Shown here: positions 33,790 to 41,664 of the stretch, piece by piece
Numbering within the stretch: the stretch's first letter is position 1
Layout of the letters: every line of letters begins with the position of its first letter
From: Bacteroidota bacterium
Lineage (GTDB): Bacteria > Bacteroidota > Bacteroidia > Bacteroidales > Prolixibacteraceae
Assembly: GCA_023251455.1 (NCBI GenBank)
Contig: JAHEYT010000059.1
Span: 1-45,423 of the forward strand
DNA length: 45,423 bases
Reading direction: 5' to 3'
Notes under the pieces: generated by a model
The model's database searches: none
Told to the model about the DNA's origin: nothing
Seen by the model: the letters and a program-made list of their open reading frames with translations, nothing else
Program-made: the position numbers and the translations under genes

Positions 33790-34206
33790 ATGCAAAACAA
33801 TGAAATGATAGAAATGGTGATGCACCAAACGGAAAGTAAGCTCACTGCCGAACAAGTTGCAGGTCAGGTTGAAGCTGCATGCAATAAATATAGTCTGGCC
33901 CTGCTTCAAACCTATATTTACCACGATATCGTTGAATCTAAAGGCTTTCCCATTCAACGAAAAGTGTTTGTTTACAACATTTGTCAGGCAAAAACAGCAT
34001 CGATGATGCTCACGACAAACCCCGAGTTTTCAACATTTATGCCCTGTACTTTGGCAGTTTATGAAGCTGGCGACAAAACGGTTCTTTCAACGATGAACAT
34101 GGAAATGATGCTGGAAGCCGTTAAATCGAATGCGGAATTGTATAACCAGGCATCAAACCTGTTTCAGTCATTCAAACAAATGATGGATGAACTGGCGGTA
34201 GGATAA
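33790..34206 (+). CDS. DUF302-domain protein
   Basis: In this 138-residue protein, residues about 55-130 match the DUF302 pattern: KGFPIQRKVFVYNICQAKTA, NPEFSTFMPCTLAVYE and KTVLSTMNMEMML. A cysteine sits in the middle of the FMPCTLAVYE motif. DUF302 proteins are often encoded beside sulfur or detoxification genes but have no firmly proven reaction. It is the last gene of the sulfur operon, 12 bases after the DsrE gene, and is followed by a strong terminator. It has no signal peptide. Confidence 0.8.
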   Translation: MQNNEMIEMVMHQTESKLTAEQVAGQVEAACNKYSLALLQTYIYHDIVESKGFPIQRKVFVYNICQAKTASMMLTTNPEFSTFMPCTLAVYEAGDKTVLSTMNMEMMLEAVKSNAELYNQASNLFQSFKQMMDELAVG

Positions 34207-34228
34207 TAGGTTAGTGAAGTTATAAAAA

Positions 34229-34275
34229 ACAGAAAGCCGTTTAAATGTAAAATGAAACGGCTTTCTGTTATTTTT
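34229..34275 (+). terminator. Perfect 14-bp terminator of the sulfur operon
   Basis: ACAGAAAGCCGTTT (34229-34242) and AAACGGCTTTCTGT (34255-34268) pair exactly; TATTTTT follows. Confidence 0.9.
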
Positions 34276-34320
34276 AGTCATTCGTTAACATTCATTTGGA
34301 AAAAGTTTCTGCTTAAATAT

Positions 34321-34328
34321 TACTTTTG
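34321..34328 (+). promoter_or_regulatory. -7 promoter box very close to a start codon
   Basis: TACTTTTG matches TAnnTTTG exactly, only six bases before the ATG at 34335. Transcription would begin at or next to the start codon, predicting a leaderless message. A TTTG at 34295-34298 is a possible, slightly distant -33. Confidence 0.4.
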
Positions 34329-34334
34329 TCAATA

Positions 34335-34637
34335 ATGAAAGTGTCAAAGCACATATTATTCAGACTGCTATTTCTGACAGCAGTGCTTTTTTGCTTAGGA
34401 CTTGAAGTTTATACTTATTACAATACCCCTGTTTGTAATACCGAACTTTCTTCTAAACAGAATTGCGAGGATAATAATGTTCTTTCCGAAGTTGACTCGT
34501 TTGAAGATGACCATATTAATCAGGTTCACGAGCCTTTCTTTTTTGTTGAACAACTTGTCGTCATTCCTATTTTAAACGACTCGTTTTTATTAATTGATTT
34601 TTCCTTTTCGAGCTGGCAACCGCCAAAATTTTCCTAA
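34335..34637 (+). CDS. Small exported or membrane protein, unknown
   Basis: This 100-residue protein starts with a hydrophobic stretch (about 7-24, HILFRLLFLTAVLFCLGLEV) that could be a signal peptide or anchor. Two cysteines (in TPVCNTEL and KQNCEDNN) and a hydrophobic C-terminal region (about 70-92) follow. No domain was recognised. The same length and pattern (signal, two Cys, acidic middle) occurs in small Bacteroidota proteins beside metal-efflux systems, but no efflux genes follow directly here. It may be leaderless. Confidence 0.5.
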   Translation: MKVSKHILFRLLFLTAVLFCLGLEVYTYYNTPVCNTELSSKQNCEDNNVLSEVDSFEDDHINQVHEPFFFVEQLVVIPILNDSFLLIDFSFSSWQPPKFS

Positions 34638-34663
34638 CTCGTATTTCGCTTAAATTCGATAAG

Positions 34664-34700
34664 CAATAGTGCTTCGGTCTATTTGTGAGACCAATAGTGC
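34664..34700. repeat. Direct repeats around a small hairpin
   Basis: CAATAGTGC occurs at 34664-34672 and 34692-34700, 28 bases apart. Between them GGTCT (34676-34680) and AGACC (34688-34692) form a small stem. The gap 34638-34856 otherwise shows only a CTATTTT-GTG-AAAATAG hairpin. Function unknown. Confidence 0.35.
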
Positions 34701-34856
34701 ATATTATTGCTTCTTAGACACATTCAATCTTATTCTATTTCTTAACCTTCAAGGCTTTATTTAAAGCTCTGGATCTATTTTGTGAAAATAGCGATGATTT
34801 GTTTCTGAATCATCCTAAAAAATGATGCTAAAATTTATTATATAAAACTTCTCACC

Positions 34857-35207
34857 ATGGAACTTGATGACTTTTTTGGAAACAAACAACAGGATCGAAG
34901 ATTCAATCCTAATTACAGATATCAGGATAACCAAAGCCAAACTCAAAATTTCGGGAATCCCTATCAAAGGCATGACTCCAATTTTAAATGGACACATTTT
35001 CTGGAAAGCTTAAAAAACAACAGAAAGCTGAAAGGACTTGTAATAGTTACATTGATTGTGGTTTTGGCAATTATTATTGCCATGATTGCGATTTTACTGC
35101 CACTAATCTTAAAACTTCTCAATTATATTAGCCAAAACGGAGTTCAAGGTATTCTTGATAATGTAACCGGATTTCTTGATAAACTTTGGAAAGGATCAGG
35201 AAAATGA
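34857..35207 (+). CDS. Small single-span membrane protein, unknown
   Basis: The 116-residue protein has a polar, N/Q/R-rich N-terminal half (about 1-50), a long hydrophobic helix (about 60-88, VIVTLIVVLAIIIAMIAILL) and a short amphipathic tail. No domain name was recognised. Its stop overlaps the ATG of the TerB-like gene (ATGA), so translation is coupled and the two products probably act together. It begins a run of membrane and stress-related genes. Confidence 0.7.
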   Translation: MELDDFFGNKQQDRRFNPNYRYQDNQSQTQNFGNPYQRHDSNFKWTHFLESLKNNRKLKGLVIVTLIVVLAIIIAMIAILLPLILKLLNYISQNGVQGILDNVTGFLDKLWKGSGK

Positions 35208-35710
35208 AAACTGACAAACCAGTTAATGACGAGCATTTCCTTTTAAATATTAAATATAAATCACACAAAATGGACAAATTGGATTCTCTTTCAGACTCAA
35301 TAGTTCTGGAAAATACAGCGTATTTCGTTCATCTGATCCGGATTGCATTGGCCGATGATGTTATCAGTACAAAGGAATTGGCGTTACTACACCGGGTAAG
35401 CAAAAAACTTGGATTTACAGTCGAAGAAACCGATCACCTGATAAGGACAACCGGAAAGTCTGATTACACCCCTCCTTCGGGGTTACGTGCACGTTTCGAC
35501 CAGATTTATGAGATTGTAAACATGACCCTTGTGGATGGGACAATCAATAAAAATGAAATGTATTTGGCTAGTAGTTTTGCTGCAAAATCAGGCTTTAATG
35601 AAAAAGAAATTCCAACGATGTTGGTTCTGTTATTAAACGGCATTCGACAAGGGAAAAATAAAGATGAGCTTTTTAACGAGTTTCAAGGTAAAGCCATGAA
35701 ACGTGCCTGA
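35204..35710 (+). CDS. TerB-like (tellurite-resistance-type) cytoplasmic protein
   Basis: The start is chosen at ATG 35204 because it overlaps the preceding stop by four bases; an upstream TTG at 35186 is less likely. The 168-residue protein has two helical acidic repeats: ALADDVISTKELALLHRVSKKLGF and TLVDGTINKNEMYLASSFAAKSGF, each of the D-x-x-I/T-x-x-E type typical of TerB folds, which bind divalent metal. The coupled membrane protein upstream and TerC downstream are in line with a ter-like membrane-stress module. The precise role of TerB proteins is not established. Confidence 0.75.
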   Translation: MKTDKPVNDEHFLLNIKYKSHKMDKLDSLSDSIVLENTAYFVHLIRIALADDVISTKELALLHRVSKKLGFTVEETDHLIRTTGKSDYTPPSGLRARFDQIYEIVNMTLVDGTINKNEMYLASSFAAKSGFNEKEIPTMLVLLLNGIRQGKNKDELFNEFQGKAMKRA

Positions 35711-35739
35711 TTGTTCCATCAATTATATCAAAACCAAGA

Positions 35740-36354
35740 ATGAAGAACTGGCTTAAATCGCTACAGAATTGGGGTATGGAATGGGCAAACACCAAATGGG
35801 GTGCATGGGCATTGTTTGTTTGTGCTTTTGCTGATGCATCGTTTTTGCCATTGCCAACTCCAATGTTTTTTATGGCTTTAACATTGCTCAATATCACAAA
35901 AGCCTATAAATATGCTTTATTTGGGACTCTGGGAACATTAACTGGAGCTTTAGCAGGATATTCGATAGGTCATTTTGCGTGGCTTGATGCGAACGGCGAA
36001 TTTACAGCCCTTGCCAGATTCGTGTTTGAAAATATCCCAGGATTTACAGAAGCGGTTTACCAATCTATTTATATTCAATTCTCCAAATGGGGCTTGGGCA
36101 TTTTGTTTTTAGCCCCATTTATTCCTGTTCCTTACAAGTTATTTTCAATTTCGTCCGGAGCATTTGATATGAATATCTTTCTCTTTTCTTTTGGGACTCT
36201 TATCGGTCAAGGGTTCAGGTTTTATCTTTTATCATTCTTGATAATCAAAATAGGTCCTGGAGTAAAAAAACTGTTTGAGTTTAATAAAAAACCTATTGCC
36301 ATTCTGGCAACCGCATGTATTACCATTGCTATTATAGCCATCAAAATATTTTAA
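35740..36354 (+). CDS. YqaA-like membrane protein (VTT/DedA-related)
   Basis: The 204-residue protein has four or five hydrophobic helices. It matches the YqaA group of the VTT (DedA-like) superfamily: FADASFLPLPTPMFFMAL, TLGTLTGALAGYSIG and the re-entrant-loop motif FLAPFIPVPYKLFSISSGAF, with the conserved proline and glycine pattern. Relatives in this superfamily move undecaprenyl phosphate or other lipids across membranes. It lies between TerB-like and DedA genes; the downstream gap of 134 bases shows nothing notable. Confidence 0.8.
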   Translation: MKNWLKSLQNWGMEWANTKWGAWALFVCAFADASFLPLPTPMFFMALTLLNITKAYKYALFGTLGTLTGALAGYSIGHFAWLDANGEFTALARFVFENIPGFTEAVYQSIYIQFSKWGLGILFLAPFIPVPYKLFSISSGAFDMNIFLFSFGTLIGQGFRFYLLSFLIIKIGPGVKKLFEFNKKPIAILATACITIAIIAIKIF

Positions 36355-36488
36355 TTCATATGAACAACCCAGACACAAACGAACCGGGTATCCGGGAATA
36401 GTTTCTAATTGCCACAAGTGGTGAGGAATTTAACCCCAATGAGATTTAAAAATGAATATAACATTAACAAATAGATAATTAAGGTTTT

Positions 36489-37145
36489 ATGGAAATATCA
36501 AACAGTTTTTTTGAATTATTCCTAAATTTAGATAAATACTTGTTCCGGTTGGTTACAGATTACAGGAATTGGACTTACCTAATACTATTTTGTATTATTT
36601 TTTGCGAAACAGGCTTAGTTGTAACTCCATTTCTGCCGGGCGATTCACTCTTATTCGCTGCCGGGGCCAATGCCGCTCTTGGCATATTAAATATTTGGAT
36701 TTTGATTGGGCTTTTGTGCGTTGCAGCGATTCTGGGTGATAGTGTAAATTATTCACTCGGTAAGTTCTTTGAGGGAAAAGTATTCGAAAGAAACTATCGG
36801 TTGATCAAAAAAGAATATCTGTACCGTACTCAAGAATTTTATGAAAAACATGGTGGGAAAACCATTATCATAGCCCGTTTTGTGCCTATAATCCGGACTT
36901 TTGCCCCATTCATTGCTGGAGTGGGATCAATGAATTATTTGAGGTTCATTTCATTCAACATTATTGGAGGTATTTTGTGGGTATTCATCTGTTCATTTGG
37001 TGGATATTTTTTTGGCAATTTACCATTTGTCAAAAGCAACTTTTCAGTAGTTGTAATGGCAATAATATTCATTTCCATACTCCCTTTGATTTTAGAATAC
37101 TTAAAACACAAACTTAAACCTAAAAATTCTAATTATGGTTATTGA
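36489..37145 (+). CDS. DedA-family membrane protein
   Basis: This 218-residue protein has the DedA signature: ETGLVVTPFLPGDSLLFAAG (about 40-59) and the conserved GKTIIIARFVPIIRTFAPFIAG loop (about 121-142), whose arginines are essential in studied members. DedA proteins help keep the membrane potential and recycle lipid carriers. Its stop overlaps the terC start by 11 bases, so the two genes are translationally coupled. Confidence 0.9.
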   Translation: MEISNSFFELFLNLDKYLFRLVTDYRNWTYLILFCIIFCETGLVVTPFLPGDSLLFAAGANAALGILNIWILIGLLCVAAILGDSVNYSLGKFFEGKVFERNYRLIKKEYLYRTQEFYEKHGGKTIIIARFVPIIRTFAPFIAGVGSMNYLRFISFNIIGGILWVFICSFGGYFFGNLPFVKSNFSVVVMAIIFISILPLILEYLKHKLKPKNSNYGY

Positions 37146-38073
37146 TGTATATGTGTGGGCTGGATTTATTGCTTTTGTAATATTGTTGTTAGCTATCGAT
37201 CTGGGTATTTTTCATCGTAAATCGCATGAAGTAAAAATCAAGGAAGCCCTGATTTGGAGTGCTGTATGGATTTCGCTGGCACTAATTTTCAATTATGGCG
37301 TTTATGTCTTTTTAGGAAAAGAGAAGGGCCTCGAATTCCTGACCGGTTATTTGATTGAAAAATCGTTGAGCGTAGATAATTTGTTTGTTTTCATTATGCT
37401 TTTTACATATTTCAATGTTAAGCCCAAATACCAACATAAAGTCCTGTTTTGGGGCATACTTGGAGCCTTAATTATGCGTGCCATCTTTATTTTTGCGGGT
37501 GTTGCACTTATAAGTAAATTTCATTGGGTCATCTATATTTTCGGGTCATTTTTGGTTTTTACCGGAATAAAAATGCTCTTTCACAAAGACGAAGAAATAA
37601 CTCCGGACAAAAATCCGCTGGTTAGGTTATTCAAAAAGTTCTTTCCGGTTACGGAACGAATGCATGAGGGAAATTTCTTCGTGAAAATAAATTCAAAAAC
37701 CTTTGCCACTCCACTGTTTGTCGTGTTGCTGATTGTGGAATTTACTGATTTAATCTTTGCCGTCGATTCCATTCCAGCGATTCTTGCAATATCAAATGAC
37801 ACGTTTATTATTTTCACTTCAAATGTATTTGCCATTTTAGGTTTAAGAGCCTTGTATTTTGCACTTGCCGGGATAACAAAATATTTTCATTACCTCAAAT
37901 ATGGATTATCTGCTATTCTCGTTTTTGTTGGGATAAAAATGGTCATCGTTGGATTTTATAAAATCCCAATTATTTACTCTCTTTTGACAATCCTTGGAAT
38001 ACTCCTAATATCAGTATTGGCATCGGTAATGTTTAAGAATAACATCAAAAATATTCTTGCCCTTGAGGAATAG
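37135..38073 (+). CDS. terC: TerC/Alx-family metal-transport membrane protein
   Basis: The 312-residue protein has about eight helices. Key acidic residues are in IDLGIFHRKSHEV, EKSLSVDNLFVFIMLF (D at about 83) and EFTDLIFAVDSIPAI (about 203-217), the signature Asp motifs of TerC/Alx. E. coli Alx and relatives export Mn2+ and may help metallate exported proteins. A manganese exporter MntP lies 0.9 kb downstream in the same gene run, which supports a manganese or metal-stress theme. Confidence 0.92.
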   Translation: MVIDVYVWAGFIAFVILLLAIDLGIFHRKSHEVKIKEALIWSAVWISLALIFNYGVYVFLGKEKGLEFLTGYLIEKSLSVDNLFVFIMLFTYFNVKPKYQHKVLFWGILGALIMRAIFIFAGVALISKFHWVIYIFGSFLVFTGIKMLFHKDEEITPDKNPLVRLFKKFFPVTERMHEGNFFVKINSKTFATPLFVVLLIVEFTDLIFAVDSIPAILAISNDTFIIFTSNVFAILGLRALYFALAGITKYFHYLKYGLSAILVFVGIKMVIVGFYKIPIIYSLLTILGILLISVLASVMFKNNIKNILALEE

Positions 38074-38148
38074 GGTACTCAGTAATACTTTCATTAACTG
38101 TATTTTGCAATTTAGGTTGGGTTACAATAAGTTTAGAATAGAAAAATT

Positions 38149-38655
38149 ATGAGCAGTAAATTTGAAACAGTACTTGAGAAAATGATTTTCTCAAGTCGTT
38201 GGATACAAGCGCCTCTATATGCAGGACTTATTGTAGGTGGAATGTTATACACCTACAAATATTTGGTTGAATTGATTCACCTCTGTACAAGCATAAATGA
38301 AATTAGCGAGACAGCATTGATGCTTGGGGTACTTACTTTGGTCGATATAACTATGGTAGCAAATCTTCTGATAATGGTTATCGTTGGTGGTTATTCAACT
38401 TTTGTTAGTCGGCTTGATATCGATAAGCACGAAGACAAACCAGAATGGCTTCAAAAAATCGATGCCGGTTCATTAAAAGTAAAATTGGCTGGTTCGTTAG
38501 TTGGTGTATCAAGTATTCATCTGCTACAAACCTTTATAAATATTAAAAATCATGAATCAGAACATGTAATGTGGCAAGTTATCATTCATGTTGTATTTTT
38601 ATTTTCAGCCCTTATGCTTGCTTACACAGAAAAAATTTTACATCAAAAACATTAA
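38149..38655 (+). CDS. UPF0114/TIGR00645 (YqhA-like) membrane protein
   Basis: This 168-residue protein has four helices and the YqhA-family sequence pattern: FSSRWIQAPLYAGLIVGG near the start, LTLVDITMVANLLIMVIVGGY in the middle, and ESEHVMWQVIIHVVFLFSALMLAYT at the end. Its function is unknown; in E. coli yqhA affects organic-acid and biofilm phenotypes in some studies. It is 75 bases downstream of terC, in the membrane-stress gene run. Confidence 0.85.
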   Translation: MSSKFETVLEKMIFSSRWIQAPLYAGLIVGGMLYTYKYLVELIHLCTSINEISETALMLGVLTLVDITMVANLLIMVIVGGYSTFVSRLDIDKHEDKPEWLQKIDAGSLKVKLAGSLVGVSSIHLLQTFINIKNHESEHVMWQVIIHVVFLFSALMLAYTEKILHQKH

Positions 38656-38684
38656 CCCAATTTATAATTAAATATTTATAAACT

Positions 38685-38960
38685 ATGAATTGTCCAGTAT
38701 GTAATGTTGCTCTTGTTATGTCAGAAAAACAAGGCGTTGAAATTGATTATTGTCCTAAATGCCGTGGAGTTTGGCTCGATCGGGGAGAGCTGGATAAAAT
38801 TATTGAACGATCTACTCCTGATAGACAGAACAGGTTTTATGGTTCAAATCAATCGTTTAATCAGCATCATGACGATGATGACCATCATAAGTACCCAAGA
38901 AATAATGACCATTATGAACATCACAAACAAAAAAACTGGTTGTCGAACTTATTTGACTAA
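38685..38960 (+). CDS. zf-TFIIB domain protein with His-rich tail
   Basis: The 91-residue protein has an N-terminal zinc ribbon with C3/C6 (MNCPVC) and C23/C26 (YCPKCRGVWLDRGELDKI), the TFIIB-type pattern shared by many small bacterial proteins. Residues about 60-86 are extremely rich in H and D (HHDDDDHH and DHYEHHKQ), a likely metal-binding segment. Because MntP, TerC and this protein are grouped, the tail may buffer Mn, Zn or Ni. The function is unknown. Confidence 0.8.
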   Translation: MNCPVCNVALVMSEKQGVEIDYCPKCRGVWLDRGELDKIIERSTPDRQNRFYGSNQSFNQHHDDDDHHKYPRNNDHYEHHKQKNWLSNLFD

Positions 38961-38980
38961 TTGATTATTTTAGCGTATTT

Positions 38981-39538
38981 ATGGATTTTATTACAATTTT
39001 TCTGATTGCAATTGGATTGTCATTCGACACGTTTGCAGTTTCGGTAACAACGGGGTTAACTATCTCACATATCCGTTTTTGGCAAGGAATACGCATTGCC
39101 ATCATTCTTGCTTTTTTTCAAGCCCTAATGCCATTTATTGGTTGGTTGATAGGTAAACAAGTCGAAAATTTGATAAGCAATTATGACCATTGGATTGCCT
39201 TTGGGTTACTTTCCATACTTGGAATAAAAATGATTTATGAAAGTTTCTCGAAAGATGAAGAGAATAAAAAGTTTAATCCGCTAATTATTTGGGTAGTTAT
39301 AGGAATGGCAGTTGCTACCAGTATTGATGCCTTAGTTGTAGGGGTAAGCTTTGCTTTTATTGAGATAAATATTTACTGGTCGCTATTGATAATTGGATTT
39401 GTCACGTTTCTTGTATCCATGATTGGTATGTTATTGGGTAAAAAAGTAGGCAGTAAATTAGGGAAAAGGATGGAGATAATTGGAGGGATTATTTTGATTG
39501 GCATAGGATTGAAAATACTCCTTAGTCATTTGTTTTAA
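38981..39538 (+). CDS. mntP: Manganese efflux pump MntP
   Basis: The 185-residue protein has six helices with the family motif LSFDTFAVSVTTGL (D at about 15) in helix 1 and ATSIDALVVGVSFAF (D at about 109) in helix 4, the internal-repeat acidic sites used for Mn2+ efflux. Another element is GKKVGSKLGKRMEIIGG before the last helix. Expression is controlled by a manganese riboswitch or MntR in other species; only 20 bases separate it from the upstream gene, so it is probably expressed with that operon. It converges with the carbonic-anhydrase gene on the minus strand. Confidence 0.92.
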   Translation: MDFITIFLIAIGLSFDTFAVSVTTGLTISHIRFWQGIRIAIILAFFQALMPFIGWLIGKQVENLISNYDHWIAFGLLSILGIKMIYESFSKDEENKKFNPLIIWVVIGMAVATSIDALVVGVSFAFIEINIYWSLLIIGFVTFLVSMIGMLLGKKVGSKLGKRMEIIGGIILIGIGLKILLSHLF

Positions 39539-39603
39539 GATGTTATACCGTTGAAATGTTTTTTTGAAATTGGTAATTGTAGGATTATAACATGTGATTT
39601 TCG

Positions 39604-40227
39604 TTATTCAAAAAATGTTACTTCACCAGTTACAATATCATATAAACCACCAACAATGACAATCTTACTTTCTTTTTCCAAATTGTCAAGGATACTGCTT
39701 TGTTTTCGAATTTGACTAATTGTTAAATTTACATTGATGGCACTTACATTATTAACAAAGGTTAGATTCTGGCCATTTCTGTCAGTTTTGGTTGTAGTCT
39801 CCTGATTAATTGCTGGGGTAATTTTATTGAGCAATCCGGTTAAGTGACCTGTTTTTAAGTTGTTACAAGCACTTATTACTGCACCGCATTGCGTGTGTCC
39901 CAGAACAACAATTATTTTCGAGGTTGCTATTCCACAAGCATATTCCATGCTGCCCAATATGTCATCATTCAGGATTGTCCCGGCAATTCTGATGCTAAAA
40001 ATATCTCCCAACCCTTGGTCAAATATCAATTCAGCCGATGTTCTCGAATCGATACAACTTAATACTGTGGCAAAGGGGAACTGTGCGTCAGATGTTTGGT
40101 TAACTTGTTTTAACAGATTACGGCTAGCTTTCAAATTGTTTAGAAACCGAATATTCCCTTCCTTTAAAAAATCGAGAGCCTGTTTTGGCGTTAGCTTTTC
40201 CAAACTTTCTTTTGTATGTGCCCACAT
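39604..40227 (-). CDS. Beta-class carbonic anhydrase
   Basis: The 207-residue enzyme has zinc ligands C58, H111 and C114 in CIDSRTSAE and LGHTQCGAV, with the D60-R62 dyad of the catalytic centre. It interconverts CO2 and bicarbonate. There is no signal peptide, so it is cytoplasmic. It is the last gene of a minus-strand operon with citrate synthase, malate dehydrogenase, a PEPCK-like gene and a class II-type purE, where CO2 or bicarbonate supply is relevant. The gap to the gene before it (tsaC) is only 13 bases. Confidence 0.9.
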   Translation of the reverse strand: MWAHTKESLEKLTPKQALDFLKEGNIRFLNNLKASRNLLKQVNQTSDAQFPFATVLSCIDSRTSAELIFDQGLGDIFSIRIAGTILNDDILGSMEYACGIATSKIIVVLGHTQCGAVISACNNLKTGHLTGLLNKITPAINQETTTKTDRNGQNLTFVNNVSAINVNLTISQIRKQSSILDNLEKESKIVIVGGLYDIVTGEVTFFE

Positions 40228-40240
40228 TAAAATAGTTGTT

Positions 40241-41191
40241 TTATTGATATTTATACGCTGCTTTCTTAATCCTATCCATAATGGCTAACCCCAAACCAAC
40301 TTCTGGAACTGGTTCAATAAATATTTGTTTTATGTTTTCATCATCTTCCATTGCATGTAAAGCCGAGAACAAGTTTGCTGCAATTTCAAGATGATTAAAG
40401 GATTGCGAAGTGTATATATATTTTTGAGCATTAAAAATTTGATCCTTTTTCCCATGTATAATAATACCTGATGATTCAGGCAAGTAAATTGCTTGCTTAT
40501 CTATGATATACAATGGCTTAACTGGCGAATAATGGCTTTTCAGTAAACCCGGTGCTATTAATTTATGAGGCTTTTCTGCATTGAAAACAAAAGTATTTGG
40601 TAAAGCATTTTCAATATCAGCAATTGTAATTACCCCGGGTCGCAGCAATGTGCATACATTTCTTTCGATTGAAACAATTGTCGATTCTATTCCTACAGAA
40701 GTATTTCCTCCGTCTAAAATATAATCAACATTTGGAAGCTGTTTCTTTACATGTTCGGCACTTACAGGACTTAAATTTCCAAATTTATTGGCGCTGGGCG
40801 CTGCTATTGGGCAATTTGCGGCTCTAATTAGCTTTAGGGCAATTTCATTATCGGGCATTCGAATGCCTACCGTATCCAAGCCCGATGTAACGATGTCGGG
40901 GACTAATTTGCTTTTAGGTAGAACAATCGTAAGTGGTCCCGGCCAAAACTTTTCGGCCAACCGAATTACATTCCTATCAGCATTTTTGGTCAATGTGTTC
41001 AAGTCGTCAACTGAAGCAATATGAACAATCAGAGGGTCAAAAGACGGACGCTCTTTAAGTTCAAAAATTTTAGCAACAGCTATTGGATTAAGTGCATTCG
41101 CACCTAATCCATAAACTGTTTCTGTCGGAAAAGCTACCAAACCACCATTTCTGATGATTTGGGCTGCTTTTGCTATCAGGTATTCGTTCAT
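40241..41191 (-). CDS. L-threonylcarbamoyladenylate synthase (TsaC/Sua5 type)
   Basis: At 316 residues it matches the longer Sua5/YwlC form with an extra C-terminal domain. The catalytic domain (1-200) has PTETVYGLGANALN and IFELKERPSFDPLIVHI near the start, IGIRMPDN in the middle and IAAPSANKFGNLSPVSAEHV. The C-terminal Sua5 domain (about 215-316) follows SPGLLKSHYSP-like KLIAPGLLKSHYSP. It makes threonylcarbamoyl-AMP from threonine, bicarbonate and ATP for tRNA t6A synthesis, so it too uses bicarbonate. Its ATG overlaps the purE stop by four bases. Confidence 0.9.
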   Translation of the reverse strand: MNEYLIAKAAQIIRNGGLVAFPTETVYGLGANALNPIAVAKIFELKERPSFDPLIVHIASVDDLNTLTKNADRNVIRLAEKFWPGPLTIVLPKSKLVPDIVTSGLDTVGIRMPDNEIALKLIRAANCPIAAPSANKFGNLSPVSAEHVKKQLPNVDYILDGGNTSVGIESTIVSIERNVCTLLRPGVITIADIENALPNTFVFNAEKPHKLIAPGLLKSHYSPVKPLYIIDKQAIYLPESSGIIIHGKKDQIFNAQKYIYTSQSFNHLEIAANLFSALHAMEDDENIKQIFIEPVPEVGLGLAIMDRIKKAAYKYQ

Positions 41192-41664
41192 TTACCGCTC
41201 ATTAAATTCTGGTTAGCCTCTTCCAATTCATTTCGCTTTCTCTCTTGAAATGCTGCAATTTTACCCCGAATGTCAGGGTTCGATAAGCCAAGAATTTTAG
41301 CTGCCGCAAGTGCTGCATTTTCAGGACTAAGAATGGTTAAAGGTGCCACACCCGATGGCATACGGATGCTTGAAAAAAGGTCTGCTCCACCAAATTTTTC
41401 GCTATACGGTGGGCAAGCAATTACGGGGCAATGTGTTTGAGCATCGGTAAAACCACTTAAAGCATTGCTCATTCCGGCAATCGTAATAAACACTACATTC
41501 TCCTTTTCATATTCTTTGATCAGGTTGTAGCATTTTAACGGAACTTTATGTGCTGATGCAATCCTTGAAATGCTGTCTATTTCAAAACGTTCAAGAACTT
41601 TACTGATTTGATTGGCCCATTCAAGGTCGGCTTTTGAACCCATTATTATGACAACTTTACTCAT
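41188..41664 (-). CDS. purE: AIR carboxylase PurE, class II-like
   Basis: The 158-residue protein has MGSKADLEW and SAHKVPLKCYNLI at the start, the PurE core. From residue about 85 it reads AGMSNALSGFTDAQTHCPVI, then PPYSEKFGGADLFSSIRMPSG and TILSPENAALAAAKILGLSN. This resembles the AIR-carboxylase half of animal PAICS (class II), not the bacterial N5-CAIR mutase (class I). Class II enzymes carboxylate aminoimidazole ribonucleotide directly with CO2 and need no PurK. It overlaps the PEPCK-like gene by eight bases and tsaC by four. A carbonic anhydrase is in the same operon. Confidence 0.88.
   Translation of the reverse strand: MSKVVIIMGSKADLEWANQISKVLERFEIDSISRIASAHKVPLKCYNLIKEYEKENVVFITIAGMSNALSGFTDAQTHCPVIACPPYSEKFGGADLFSSIRMPSGVAPLTILSPENAALAAAKILGLSNPDIRGKIAAFQERKRNELEEANQNLMSGK

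Noticed and set aside
39540..39593. ATGTTATA/TATAACAT arms between mntP and carbonic anhydrase as a terminator
   Set aside because: The arms are short, AT-only in effect and separated by about 38 bases with no T run placed correctly; too weak to call.
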